A DNA stretch of 5,300 nt from Planctomycetota bacterium (GTDB taxonomy: Bacteria > Planctomycetota > Phycisphaerae > UBA1845 > UTPLA1), in assembly GCA_027295245.1 (NCBI GenBank), contig JAPULF010000529.1, positions 1-5,300 on the forward strand, given 5' to 3'. Made by a program: the position numbers and the translations under genes. The notes beneath the pieces are model-generated. The model did not search any database and was not told where the DNA came from. It saw only the letters and a program-made list of their open reading frames with translations. Each line of letters begins with the position of its first letter. Position 1 is the first letter of the stretch. Positions 1-5,300 of this stretch are shown here, one piece after another.

Positions 1-156
1 ATCATCACGCGCGCGAAGATCAGTTGGTCGGAACAAAAGACCAACATGAGGCAGCGGGCCTGGATCGACAAGGAACTCAGCGAGCTGGGACTGCCGCCGA
101 TGACCGACCAGGAAAGCGGTCACTACGCGCTCGTGACAGCACCCCGTATTCTCTAG
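1..156 (+). CDS. C-terminal fragment of an unrecognised protein
   Basis: Reading frame 1 is open from the window edge to a TAG at 154-156 and gives the last 51 residues of a gene that begins outside the window. Codons in this frame end mostly in G or C, as in the other genes here, which supports real coding over the longer overlapping frame that starts at 24. The peptide is hydrophilic and charged. It contains the stretch RQRAWIDKELSELGLPPM, which looks like an amphipathic helix followed by a proline turn, and it ends in VTAPRIL. There is no membrane segment and no motif I can name. It lies 162 bp upstream of the dehydrogenase gene on the same strand, so it could belong to the same transcript, but nothing shows this. 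I do not recognise the family and propose no function. Confidence 0.55.
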   Translation: MITRAKISWSEQKTNMRQRAWIDKELSELGLPPMTDQESGHYALVTAPRIL

Positions 157-231
157 CCGGCCACCGGCGCGGCGGTCCGTTACGGTGTCGTTGCGGCGGG
201 GGCTCGTGTACGCCCACCCGGCGAAGCGGCG

Positions 232-257
232 ACCGAAACGCGGCCTCGGCCTTCGGT
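232..257 (+). terminator. Imperfect hairpin after the first gene, weak terminator candidate
   Basis: ACCGAA (232-237) pairs exactly with TTCGGT (252-257). Inside it GGC (242-244) can pair with GCC (249-251) around a CTCG loop, leaving ACGC unpaired on one side. It lies about 75 bp after the stop codon of the upstream gene. Only a short TT follows, so it is not a convincing intrinsic terminator, and in DNA this GC-rich such a pairing can arise by chance. Confidence 0.2.
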
Positions 258-283
258 TTGAGGACCAGACATACGGATTGCCC

Positions 284-301
284 GCGCCCCGAAACGGGCG
301 C
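284..301 (+). other. GC-rich stem-loop just before the dehydrogenase start
   Basis: GCGCCC (284-289) and GGGCGC (296-301) form a perfect 6-bp all-GC stem around a CGAAAC loop. It ends 17 bases before the GTG start at 319. No T-run follows, so it is not a classical terminator. If transcribed it would lie in the leader of the dehydrogenase mRNA and could affect translation, but that role is only inferred. Confidence 0.25.
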
Positions 302-318
302 TGCTCGGATACAAGATT

Positions 319-1275
319 GTGCGCGCCGTAGTTATCGAACATGGCCGGATTCTCGTTCGTGACGAGCCCGATCCCGTGCCGGAAAAGGGCGAGCTTCTCG
401 TGCGCGTTCAAACCGCGGGCCTTTGCGGCACGGATCTGCAACTGCTCCACGGTTACGCCGAATTCTCCGGCATTCCCGGGCACGAATTCGTCGGCACGGT
501 CGCAAAAGGGCCGGCCGAACTGGTGGGCAAGCGGGTCGTCGCCGAGATCAACTGTGTATGCGGCCGCTGCGAGATGTGCGCCGGCGGCCTGTCCAACCAC
601 TGCATACGCAGAACCGTGGTCGGCATCTCCGGTCGCGCGGGGGCATTCGCCGAGTACCTCGTCGTGCCGATCCGCAATTGCCATACCATTCCCGAAACGG
701 TGAGCGACGAGGATGCGGTGTTCACCGAACCGCTGGCGGCGGCGTATCAGGTCACGCGGCAGATCAAGCTCGAACCCCGCATGAACGTTGCGGTCGTGGG
801 CACCGGCAGACTCGGATTGCTCGTTGCCCAGGTCATGGCACGGAGCGGATGCGCCCTTGTGGCCATCGGCCGAAACCCCAAGACCCTCGGCCTGCTGGAC
901 CGAAAGCGGATCAGAACCGCCTTGGTCTCCGAGCTGCGCCAAGTCGGTGACTGCGATGTGGTCGTCGATTGCACCGGCTCGCCCGACGGACTGAAGACCG
1001 CCCTTCGGCTGGTTCGGCCGCGCGGAACGATCGTCATGAAGACAACCTGCGCCGCAGACGCCCCCGTGGATTTGACGCCGTTGGTGGTGAACGAAGTCAC
1101 GCTCTTGGGCAGCCGATGCGGACCGTTCGACGAAGCCCTCGGGGCACTCGCCCGCAGGGACATCGACGTCGGCAGCCTGGTGACCCGACGGTTGCCGCTG
1201 TCCGCCGCCGCCGAGGCGTTCGAGTTGGCGGCCCAGCCGGATCATATCAAAATCCTCCTGAAGGTCCGCCAATGA
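319..1275 (+). CDS. Zinc-dependent medium-chain dehydrogenase (alcohol dehydrogenase-like)
   Basis: This 318-residue protein is a probably cytosolic oxidoreductase of the MDR (alcohol/threonine/sorbitol dehydrogenase-like) superfamily, expected to interconvert an alcohol and a carbonyl with NAD(P). The N-terminal GroES-like catalytic domain (about 1-140) carries candidate catalytic zinc ligands Cys36 (in GLCGTD), His55-Glu56 (in PGHEFVG) and Glu137 (in FTEPLAAA). A complete structural-zinc lobe follows the C-x2-C-x2-C-x7-C pattern at Cys81, 84, 87 and 95. The Rossmann domain has VVGTGRLG at 159-166, and strand two ends in GRNP (184-187) rather than an acidic residue, which hints at NADP preference. 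Near the C-terminus NEVTLLGSRCGPF is typical of a compact, roughly 320-residue MDR subfamily of unassigned function, so the length is normal for that group. The GTG at 319 places MRAVVIEHGRI exactly where family members begin. Only a weak GGAT lies upstream. The stop overlaps the next start by 4 bp, indicating co-translation. The substrate is unknown. Confidence 0.93.
   Translation: MRAVVIEHGRILVRDEPDPVPEKGELLVRVQTAGLCGTDLQLLHGYAEFSGIPGHEFVGTVAKGPAELVGKRVVAEINCVCGRCEMCAGGLSNHCIRRTVVGISGRAGAFAEYLVVPIRNCHTIPETVSDEDAVFTEPLAAAYQVTRQIKLEPRMNVAVVGTGRLGLLVAQVMARSGCALVAIGRNPKTLGLLDRKRIRTALVSELRQVGDCDVVVDCTGSPDGLKTALRLVRPRGTIVMKTTCAADAPVDLTPLVVNEVTLLGSRCGPFDEALGALARRDIDVGSLVTRRLPLSAAAEAFELAAQPDHIKILLKVRQ
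1260..1264 (+). promoter_or_regulatory. Ribosome binding site of pgeF, inside the dehydrogenase gene
   Basis: GAAGG lies 7 bases before the ATG at 1272, within the last codons of the dehydrogenase gene. It supports that ATG as the true start of the laccase-domain protein. The same frame stays open far upstream (from 969) only by overlapping the dehydrogenase gene. Confidence 0.6.
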
Positions 1276-2066
1276 CGGCCGGCGCCCTGTCGGAAGAGCC
1301 GTGGCGCGACACGGTGTTGTTGCAATTCAAGACCCTCGCACGAATCGACGGGTTTTCACACGCGATTACGACCCGACCGTGGAACATGGCCCCGCATCGC
1401 GGCCCGGAGGCCCTGCGTGCGGTCGAGCGTCGCCGCCTCGTCTGCCAACATCTTGGATTCGAATTCGATCGACTGACCGCGCCGGAGCAGATTCACGGCC
1501 CTCACGTGCTCCCGGTCGCCCATTCCGACATCGGGGCGGGTCGCCTCGATCGCGCAGATGCCGTGCGTTTTGTCGACGGCCTGGTCTGCGATATTGCCGG
1601 CGTGCCGTTGCTGCAATTGTCGGCCGACTGTCCGCTCGTGCTGGCGGTGGACCCGGGTCGGCGGGTGGTCGGAACGGCCCATGCGAGCTGGCGCGGAACG
1701 GTCGCCCGGGTCGCGACGGAGTTGATTGCAGTCATGGGCGATCGTTTCAACTGCCGGCCGGGCGATCTCCTTGCCGCGATCTGTCCATGCGCCGGACCGG
1801 AGCGATACGAAGTCGGCGACGACCTTCGCCGTATCGCGATCGCGGCCCTGCCGGACGGTGATAGGTATTTCCCCGTCGGTGCGTCGGGTCGCACCTGTTT
1901 TGATCTGCGGTCTGCCAATGTCGATCAGTTGCGCGCGGCGGGCGTCCGGGAAGATCGCATCTGTGTGGCGACGGAGTGTACCATCACCGATCGTCGCTTC
2001 TTTTCGCACCGACGCGACGGCGAGGGGACCGGCCGTTTCGCGCTGATTGCGGGCTTTCAATCGTAG
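1272..2066 (+). CDS. pgeF: PgeF/YfiH family multicopper-oxidase-like (laccase-domain) protein
   Basis: This complete 264-residue member of the YfiH/YlmD/PgeF family (Cu-oxidase_4, the bacterial relatives of human FAMIN/LACC1) has the family's usual length. Family members have been described as polyphenol oxidases, as purine nucleoside-processing enzymes, and as peptidoglycan editing factor, which keeps wrong amino acids out of the stem peptide. The metal/active-site triad is intact: His75 in EQIHG, Cys120 in SADCPLV and His137 in TAHASWRG. Further signatures are RADAV (94-98), the PERYEVGDD segment (176-184), and the C-terminal RRFFSHRRDGEGTGR (241-255). Two positions are unusual: Ser139 replaces the common Gly of HAGWRG, and Cys171 stands where IGPC is usual, giving ICPC. 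No signal peptide is visible, so the protein is probably cytosolic. The start is set by the ATG overlapping the upstream stop (ATGA) and the GAAGG before it. It is probably translationally coupled to the dehydrogenase. Confidence 0.92.
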   Translation: MTAGALSEEPWRDTVLLQFKTLARIDGFSHAITTRPWNMAPHRGPEALRAVERRRLVCQHLGFEFDRLTAPEQIHGPHVLPVAHSDIGAGRLDRADAVRFVDGLVCDIAGVPLLQLSADCPLVLAVDPGRRVVGTAHASWRGTVARVATELIAVMGDRFNCRPGDLLAAICPCAGPERYEVGDDLRRIAIAALPDGDRYFPVGASGRTCFDLRSANVDQLRAAGVREDRICVATECTITDRRFFSHRRDGEGTGRFALIAGFQS

Positions 2067-2094
2067 GGTCCGCCCGTCAACCGGTTCCGCATAT

Positions 2095-2121
2095 CGGACA
2101 CTCTGAAATAGACGATACAAT
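2095..2121 (+). promoter_or_regulatory. Weak promoter candidate before the QueC-like gene
   Basis: The 102-bp spacer between pgeF and the QueC-like gene contains a locally AT-rich patch with TACAAT (2116-2121), a good match to a -10 box. CGGACA (2095-2100) matches a -35 box at four of six positions, but the 15-bp spacing is short. An 8-bp palindrome AACCGGTT (2079-2086) lies just upstream. The arrangement would give the QueC-like gene its own transcription start. I see no clear terminator after pgeF, so read-through is equally possible. Confidence 0.25.
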
Positions 2122-2153
2122 TCCGACCGCGTTACGGGCCGATGAAGACGACA

Positions 2154-2158
2154 GAGGA
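2154..2158 (+). promoter_or_regulatory. Ribosome binding site that decides the QueC-like start
   Basis: GAGGA is the best Shine-Dalgarno match in the spacer and lies 10 bases before the ATG at 2169. The alternative ATG at 2142 has no comparable site before it and would place this sequence inside the coding region. The site therefore favours the downstream start. Confidence 0.5.
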
Positions 2159-2168
2159 CCGCAGCGCG

Positions 2169-2906
2169 ATGAAGAAAAACAAGGTGGTCGTACTGTGTTC
2201 GGGCGGGTTGAACAGCGCGGTGGTCGCGTCGCTGGCGGCCGTGGACTATCAGCCCGCGCTGCTGCACGTGCGGCTCGGGCACCGTGCGTCGAAGAAAGAG
2301 GACGAACTGTTCGACCGCTTTGCCGATCACATGGATGCAGGCGACCGGCTGAAACTGGAGCTGTCACACTTCGAGGCGATCGGCGGCAACGCCCGGATAA
2401 ACCGCAAGGGAATGATCGAAGACGCCATGGCCATGGGCGAGAATCCGTCGAACTGTCACATGCCGGGGATGATCGGATCGCTGTTGTTCGCGGGGTTCTC
2501 CTGGGCGTGGCACATCGGGGCGGCGAAGCTCTTGCTGGGTGTCAGCGAAAACCTGGGGCCGCCGGCCCCGCCCACCAGCCGCATCTATCCCGACTATTCG
2601 CGGGAGTTCATTCAACTCTGCGGGCACGCCTTCGAGGTCGCGTCGGGCAAGCGGGCGATCGAGATAGAGACGCCCGTCATCGATCTGGGGCGGTCGGAGA
2701 TCGTGCGGCTGGGCCAGCGGTTCGGCACACCGTTCGAGTTGACCTGGTCGTGCGTGGCGGCGGGAGACACGCCCTGCACGCGGTGCGCAGGTTGCGCCAC
2801 CCGGGGACGTGGGTTCCTGGACGTGGGAATTCCCGATCCCGTCATGCTTCGCAAGAAAGTCGCAAGCGGCCGGCGTCGTTCCGTCGCCGCCGTCACTAAC
2901 AAATAG
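2169..2906 (+). CDS. queC: Divergent QueC-family protein (7-cyano-7-deazaguanine synthase-like)
   Basis: This 245-residue PP-loop ATPase of the QueC/ExsB family is close to the family's usual length. QueC converts 7-carboxy-7-deazaguanine, ammonia and ATP to preQ0, the precursor of queuosine and archaeosine. The N-terminal nucleotide-binding strand and loop read VVVLC-SGGLNS (PP-loop 11-16). ETPVIDLGRSEIVRLG (167-182) and FELTWSC follow, then a zinc site of four cysteines at 195, 203, 206 and 209, and the GIPDP tail (220-224), all strongly QueC-like. Three features differ from the canonical enzyme: the PP-loop Asp is Asn15; the usual VPGRN is MPGMI (98-102); and the DxSGYPDC segment is replaced by a proline-rich stretch ending YPDYSREFI (140-148). 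It may therefore be a paralogue with another substrate. I chose ATG 2169 because of the GAGGA site and because the PP-loop then begins at residue 11; ATG 2142 would add nine residues. No queD, queE or queF lies nearby. The family is certain, the exact reaction is not. Confidence 0.87.
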   Translation: MKKNKVVVLCSGGLNSAVVASLAAVDYQPALLHVRLGHRASKKEDELFDRFADHMDAGDRLKLELSHFEAIGGNARINRKGMIEDAMAMGENPSNCHMPGMIGSLLFAGFSWAWHIGAAKLLLGVSENLGPPAPPTSRIYPDYSREFIQLCGHAFEVASGKRAIEIETPVIDLGRSEIVRLGQRFGTPFELTWSCVAAGDTPCTRCAGCATRGRGFLDVGIPDPVMLRKKVASGRRRSVAAVTNK

Positions 2907-2915
2907 ATAAACGTC

Positions 2916-5201
2916 TTACATGCGTTCGAGCGTTCGGATGCCCAGCAGGCCCAGCCCGAGGTGCAGGGCCCGGGCAGCCAGGTCGCACAGACGCAGCCGA
3001 GAGGCCCGGGTCGCGTCGTCTTCGGCCTGCAGCACCGGGCAGGCCTCGTAGAATGCCATGAACCTGCCCGCCAGATCGTAAAGATACTCGCACAGGATGT
3101 TCGGCAGCAGCGTGTTGGAAACGGCGTCGATCGTTTCGGCCAGCCGCAGGACGCTCAGGGCCAAGGCCCGTTCCGTCGGGTGGTCGAGGCCCAGCGGCGC
3201 GGTCGTATCGGCGGCGGTCCCCTCTTCCTTGCCCTTGCGGTGGATCGAGCGGATTCGGGCATAAGCGTAGAGCATGTAGGGCGCGGTGTTGCCCTGCATG
3301 GCGAGCATTTTATCCCAACTGAAGACGTAGTCGGTGTTGCGGTTCTGGGAGAGGTCCGCGTACTTGACCGCGGCGATGCCCACGGTCTCGGCGATAGTCG
3401 CGATCTCGTCTTCGCCGAAGTCGCGACGCTTGTCGGCGTCCGACTCGGTACCGCGGACCATCTGCTCGGCCCGTTGAACGGCCTCGTCGAGCAGATCCTT
3501 CAGCTTGACCGACTCGCCCGATCGCGTGCGAAGCATCTTGCGGTCCTCGCCCAGCACGGAGCCGAACGGAACGTGTTCGAGCCGAACGCGTCCTTCGGGC
3601 GTTTGGGTCCAGCCGAGGGCGTCGGCCGTGGCGAACAGCATCGTAAAATGCAGCTTCTGCGGGGCCCCGACCAGGTAGATGATGCGATCGGCCCCGAGGC
3701 CCCCGCCCATTTCGGCCAGATTCCGGCGAAGCCGCTCCGTATGCAGGTGGATGGGCCGGCGCTGTGGGTGGGCGATGCGGAACAGAATGGCCGCGATGTC
3801 GGTGGTGGCGTAAAGGGAGGCCCCATCGGACTTCTCGATGAGCATGGGAAGGGGTTTGCCCTCTTGTCCCGTGAACGCGGGCGATCCGTCGGGTTTTTCG
3901 AGGAACACGCACACCGCCCCGGCGTCCACCGTGCAGCGGGCCCGGAGTTCGCTGGTCTGTCCGTCGGTCGTCTTCAACGCCGCCCGGAGTTCGTCGACCA
4001 CGCCGGGCTGTCGCGGAGGCGTTCGGTCTTTGTCGAATTCGTGCAGCAGCGGTTGGTAAAAACTCTCGCCGCGGACGATCCGGGCTTCTTCCTCCGCCGT
4101 CTTGGATTCAAGCCCGACCTTCAGCATCCGGTAGATGCGGTTGCACTCGGCGAGGGTGGCTTCGCGGGCCTTTTGCCAGGCGGCGTACTCCTGATCGCGC
4201 GGGCGGTCGGTGTTGCCCTGCAAGACGGCGGCGACGTACTTGGAGATCTCGCCCAGGTGGAGACGCTTGCCGGTGGCGGGGGCCACGAGGGTAAGCTCGG
4301 TCTCATCGGGAAACGCCTTCGCGGCCTTTTCGCGGGCCGCGACGAACCGGTACATCGGCAGCAGCGTGTCGAACGCAGGCTCGAGCCGCTTGATAAAGGG
4401 ATGAAAGTGTTTCTCGCCATCGGGATCGCCATCGAGGTTGGCCTGGTTGATCCGACACCGCTCCACCAGCAAGGCCCGCCGACTCGATTCGTCGATCTCG
4501 CCGAGTTGGCGGGTGATGCGCCTGAAATCCTCGACGGTCTCGTTCTGGTTCCCGGCCGTGCACAGGTGCCAGTAGGCAAGGATAACCATGCCGAACTGGG
4601 TCCCCCAGTCGCCGAGGTGGTTCTGGCGGATGACGTTGTGTCCCTGGAATTCGATGGTGCGGGCGATGGTGTCGCCGATGATGGTGGAGCGCAGGTGCCC
4701 GACGTGCATTTCCTTGGCCACGTTCGGCGAGGAGTATTCGACGATCACGGTCCGCAGGTCGCCATCGGGCACCCGGTCGATACCAAGCCGGTCGGCGGTT
4801 TCCGCAAGACGGGTGGGGTCGTCGGGGGCGATACTCGCGTCTTCTTCGGCGGCGGCGGCGGGGACCGCGTCGAGGGCCCGTTCGAGGAAAGACTGCTTGA
4901 GTCGAAGGTTGATGAACCCGGGTCCGGCGATTTCGGGCGTTTCGCAGAGGTCGTTGAACGGGACTCGGCCGGCTTCTCGGGTCGAGGGCTGGGTGAGGGC
5001 GTCGATCAGCGCCTGGGCGATGTCGCGGGGCTTGCGGCCGAGCTTCTTGGCGAGGCCCATGGCGACGTTCGACTGGTAATCGCCGAACTTGGGATCGGCG
5101 GCGGTCCGCAGCAGGGGGTTAACGCCAGCGGCCGGATCGCCGAATGCGTCGCGAAGGGCGGCGTCGAAGTGGGTTCGCAGTTGTGATAATAAAGAGAGCA
5201 T
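2916..5201 (-). CDS. argS: Arginyl-tRNA synthetase, long form
   Basis: This class I aminoacyl-tRNA synthetase charges tRNA-Arg with arginine in the cytosol. Domains in order: an N-terminal tRNA-recognition (Add1) domain, about 1-105; the catalytic Rossmann fold opening with VEYSSPNVAKEMHVGHLRST, where HVGH (166-169) is the HIGH motif; GDWGTQFG (198-205); KSDGASLYATTDIA (457-470); and DRKMLRTRSGESVKLKDLLDEA (553-574) in the position of the KMSKS loop, degenerate as in many ArgS. A DALR anticodon-binding domain (about 630-761) closes with the family-typical LERM end. At 761 residues it is roughly 180 longer than common bacterial ArgS. The extra length comes mainly from an insertion of about 75 residues between GTQFG and AAWQKAREATLAECNRIY, plus smaller expansions near 390-430 and 480-505. 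The frame is intact throughout. The ATG at 5201 has no Shine-Dalgarno sequence upstream, and a heptamer repeat array begins 16 bp before it. It is convergent with the QueC-like gene. Confidence 0.97.
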   Translation of the reverse strand: MLSLLSQLRTHFDAALRDAFGDPAAGVNPLLRTAADPKFGDYQSNVAMGLAKKLGRKPRDIAQALIDALTQPSTREAGRVPFNDLCETPEIAGPGFINLRLKQSFLERALDAVPAAAAEEDASIAPDDPTRLAETADRLGIDRVPDGDLRTVIVEYSSPNVAKEMHVGHLRSTIIGDTIARTIEFQGHNVIRQNHLGDWGTQFGMVILAYWHLCTAGNQNETVEDFRRITRQLGEIDESSRRALLVERCRINQANLDGDPDGEKHFHPFIKRLEPAFDTLLPMYRFVAAREKAAKAFPDETELTLVAPATGKRLHLGEISKYVAAVLQGNTDRPRDQEYAAWQKAREATLAECNRIYRMLKVGLESKTAEEEARIVRGESFYQPLLHEFDKDRTPPRQPGVVDELRAALKTTDGQTSELRARCTVDAGAVCVFLEKPDGSPAFTGQEGKPLPMLIEKSDGASLYATTDIAAILFRIAHPQRRPIHLHTERLRRNLAEMGGGLGADRIIYLVGAPQKLHFTMLFATADALGWTQTPEGRVRLEHVPFGSVLGEDRKMLRTRSGESVKLKDLLDEAVQRAEQMVRGTESDADKRRDFGEDEIATIAETVGIAAVKYADLSQNRNTDYVFSWDKMLAMQGNTAPYMLYAYARIRSIHRKGKEEGTAADTTAPLGLDHPTERALALSVLRLAETIDAVSNTLLPNILCEYLYDLAGRFMAFYEACPVLQAEDDATRASRLRLCDLAARALHLGLGLLGIRTLERM

Positions 5202-5217
5202 TTTGCAGTTGTCGGAT

Positions 5218-5245
5218 ATCAGTTATCAGTCGTCAGTCTTCAGTG
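5218..5245. repeat. Four tandem degenerate heptamers upstream of argS
   Basis: Four consecutive 7-bp units read ATCAGTT, ATCAGTC, GTCAGTC and TTCAGTG on the plus strand. All share the core TCAGT, and only the first and last positions vary. The array begins 16 bp before the argS start codon. Read on the minus strand each unit contains TGA, and because 7 is not a multiple of 3 the copies place TGA stops in all three frames. It would therefore end any gene running in from the right. Similar heptamer arrays occur between genes in other bacterial genomes, but I cannot name this one as a known family. Confidence 0.75.
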
Positions 5246-5268
5246 ATTCCGCCGCGCCGAAGGTCCGC

Positions 5269-5283
5269 CGGATCGGATCGGAT
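5269..5283. repeat. Three tandem CGGAT pentamers
   Basis: CGGAT is repeated three times without a break, followed by a partial fourth unit. It lies 23 bp beyond the heptamer array, close to the window edge. It may be a chance simple repeat in the upstream region of argS or in the last codons of a gene to the right. The minus-strand frames are open here until the heptamers, so the window cannot settle which. Confidence 0.5.
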
Positions 5284-5300
5284 CGACATTCCGATTCCCG

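Noticed and set aside
24..362. A 112-codon plus-strand frame across the first spacer
   Set aside because: It overlaps the dehydrogenase start and the better-supported tail of the upstream gene. Its Arg-, Gly- and Thr-rich translation looks like an out-of-frame reading.
969..1271. Upstream extension of the pgeF frame by 101 codons
   Set aside because: It would lie wholly inside the dehydrogenase gene in another frame, its translation is Arg-rich and unlike the family, and the ATG at 1272 has a good ribosome binding site.
2079..2086. Palindrome AACCGGTT as an operator
   Set aside because: Eight-base palindromes are frequent by chance. The symmetry does not extend and no regulator is linked to it.
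2091..2100. Similarity between ATATCGGACA here and ATATCCGACA upstream of argS on the minus strand
   Set aside because: Nine matches out of ten with only two copies is weak evidence in this composition, and the two sites lie at different distances from their genes.
2142..2168. ATG at 2142 as the start of the QueC-like protein
   Set aside because: It is possible, but there is no ribosome binding site before it, the added residues are not family-like, and GAGGA fits the ATG at 2169. Kept as the alternative.
1356..2330. A 324-codon open frame on the minus strand
   Set aside because: It lies opposite pgeF and the start of the QueC-like gene, both clearly real. Its translation is Arg-rich and lacks any family motif.
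2142..2906. QueC-like gene as part of a Qat or type IV CBASS defence system
   Set aside because: The neighbours are pgeF and argS. No nucleotidyltransferase, effector, TGT-like or TatD-like gene is in the window.
2961..5186. A 741-codon open frame on the plus strand opposite argS
   Set aside because: argS is unmistakable on the minus strand with all synthetase motifs. In GC-rich genes the opposite strand often stays open, and this translation is rich in Gly, Val and Arg with no recognisable domain.
5246..5300. End of a further minus-strand gene at the right edge
   Set aside because: All three minus frames are open here for about 20 codons before the heptamer stops, so no frame can be preferred and the stretch is too short to recognise a protein.

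Overview
The window is ordinary bacterial chromosome with high GC by eye and strongly GC-biased third codon positions. That bias also produces long antisense shadow ORFs. The elongated arginyl-tRNA synthetase, the sparse Shine-Dalgarno use and the overall gene style suggest a planctomycete or a related PVC-group bacterium. This is an inference, because no rRNA or other taxonomic marker is present.

Layout, left to right. (1) Positions 1-156 hold the last 51 codons of an unrecognised plus-strand gene. (2) A 162-bp gap follows, with two GC-rich imperfect hairpins and no T-run. (3) A zinc-dependent medium-chain dehydrogenase (319-1275, GTG start) overlaps by 4 bp the start of a complete PgeF/YfiH multicopper-oxidase-like (laccase-domain) protein (1272-2066), so the two look like a translationally coupled pair. 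(4) A spacer of about 100 bp carries a weak promoter candidate and a good ribosome binding site. It leads to a divergent QueC-family PP-loop protein (2169-2906). (5) Only 9 bp separate its stop codon from that of a convergent, full-length, unusually long arginyl-tRNA synthetase on the minus strand (2916-5201). (6) The right edge (5202-5300) is the upstream region of argS. It holds four tandem degenerate heptamers, which place TGA stops in all three minus-strand frames, and a short CGGAT repeat.

Functionally, argS is housekeeping translation. PgeF proteins act in nucleoside metabolism and peptidoglycan precursor quality control. QueC-family enzymes normally make preQ0 for the 7-deazaguanine pathway, but this copy differs at the PP-loop and at substrate-pocket motifs and has no queD, queE or queF neighbour here, so its product is uncertain. 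The dehydrogenase has every expected zinc ligand, but its substrate cannot be read from sequence. I see no CRISPR array, insertion sequence, RNA gene or defence cluster. The items most worth a second look are the altered QueC-like protein, the heptamer array upstream of argS, and the large insertion in ArgS.
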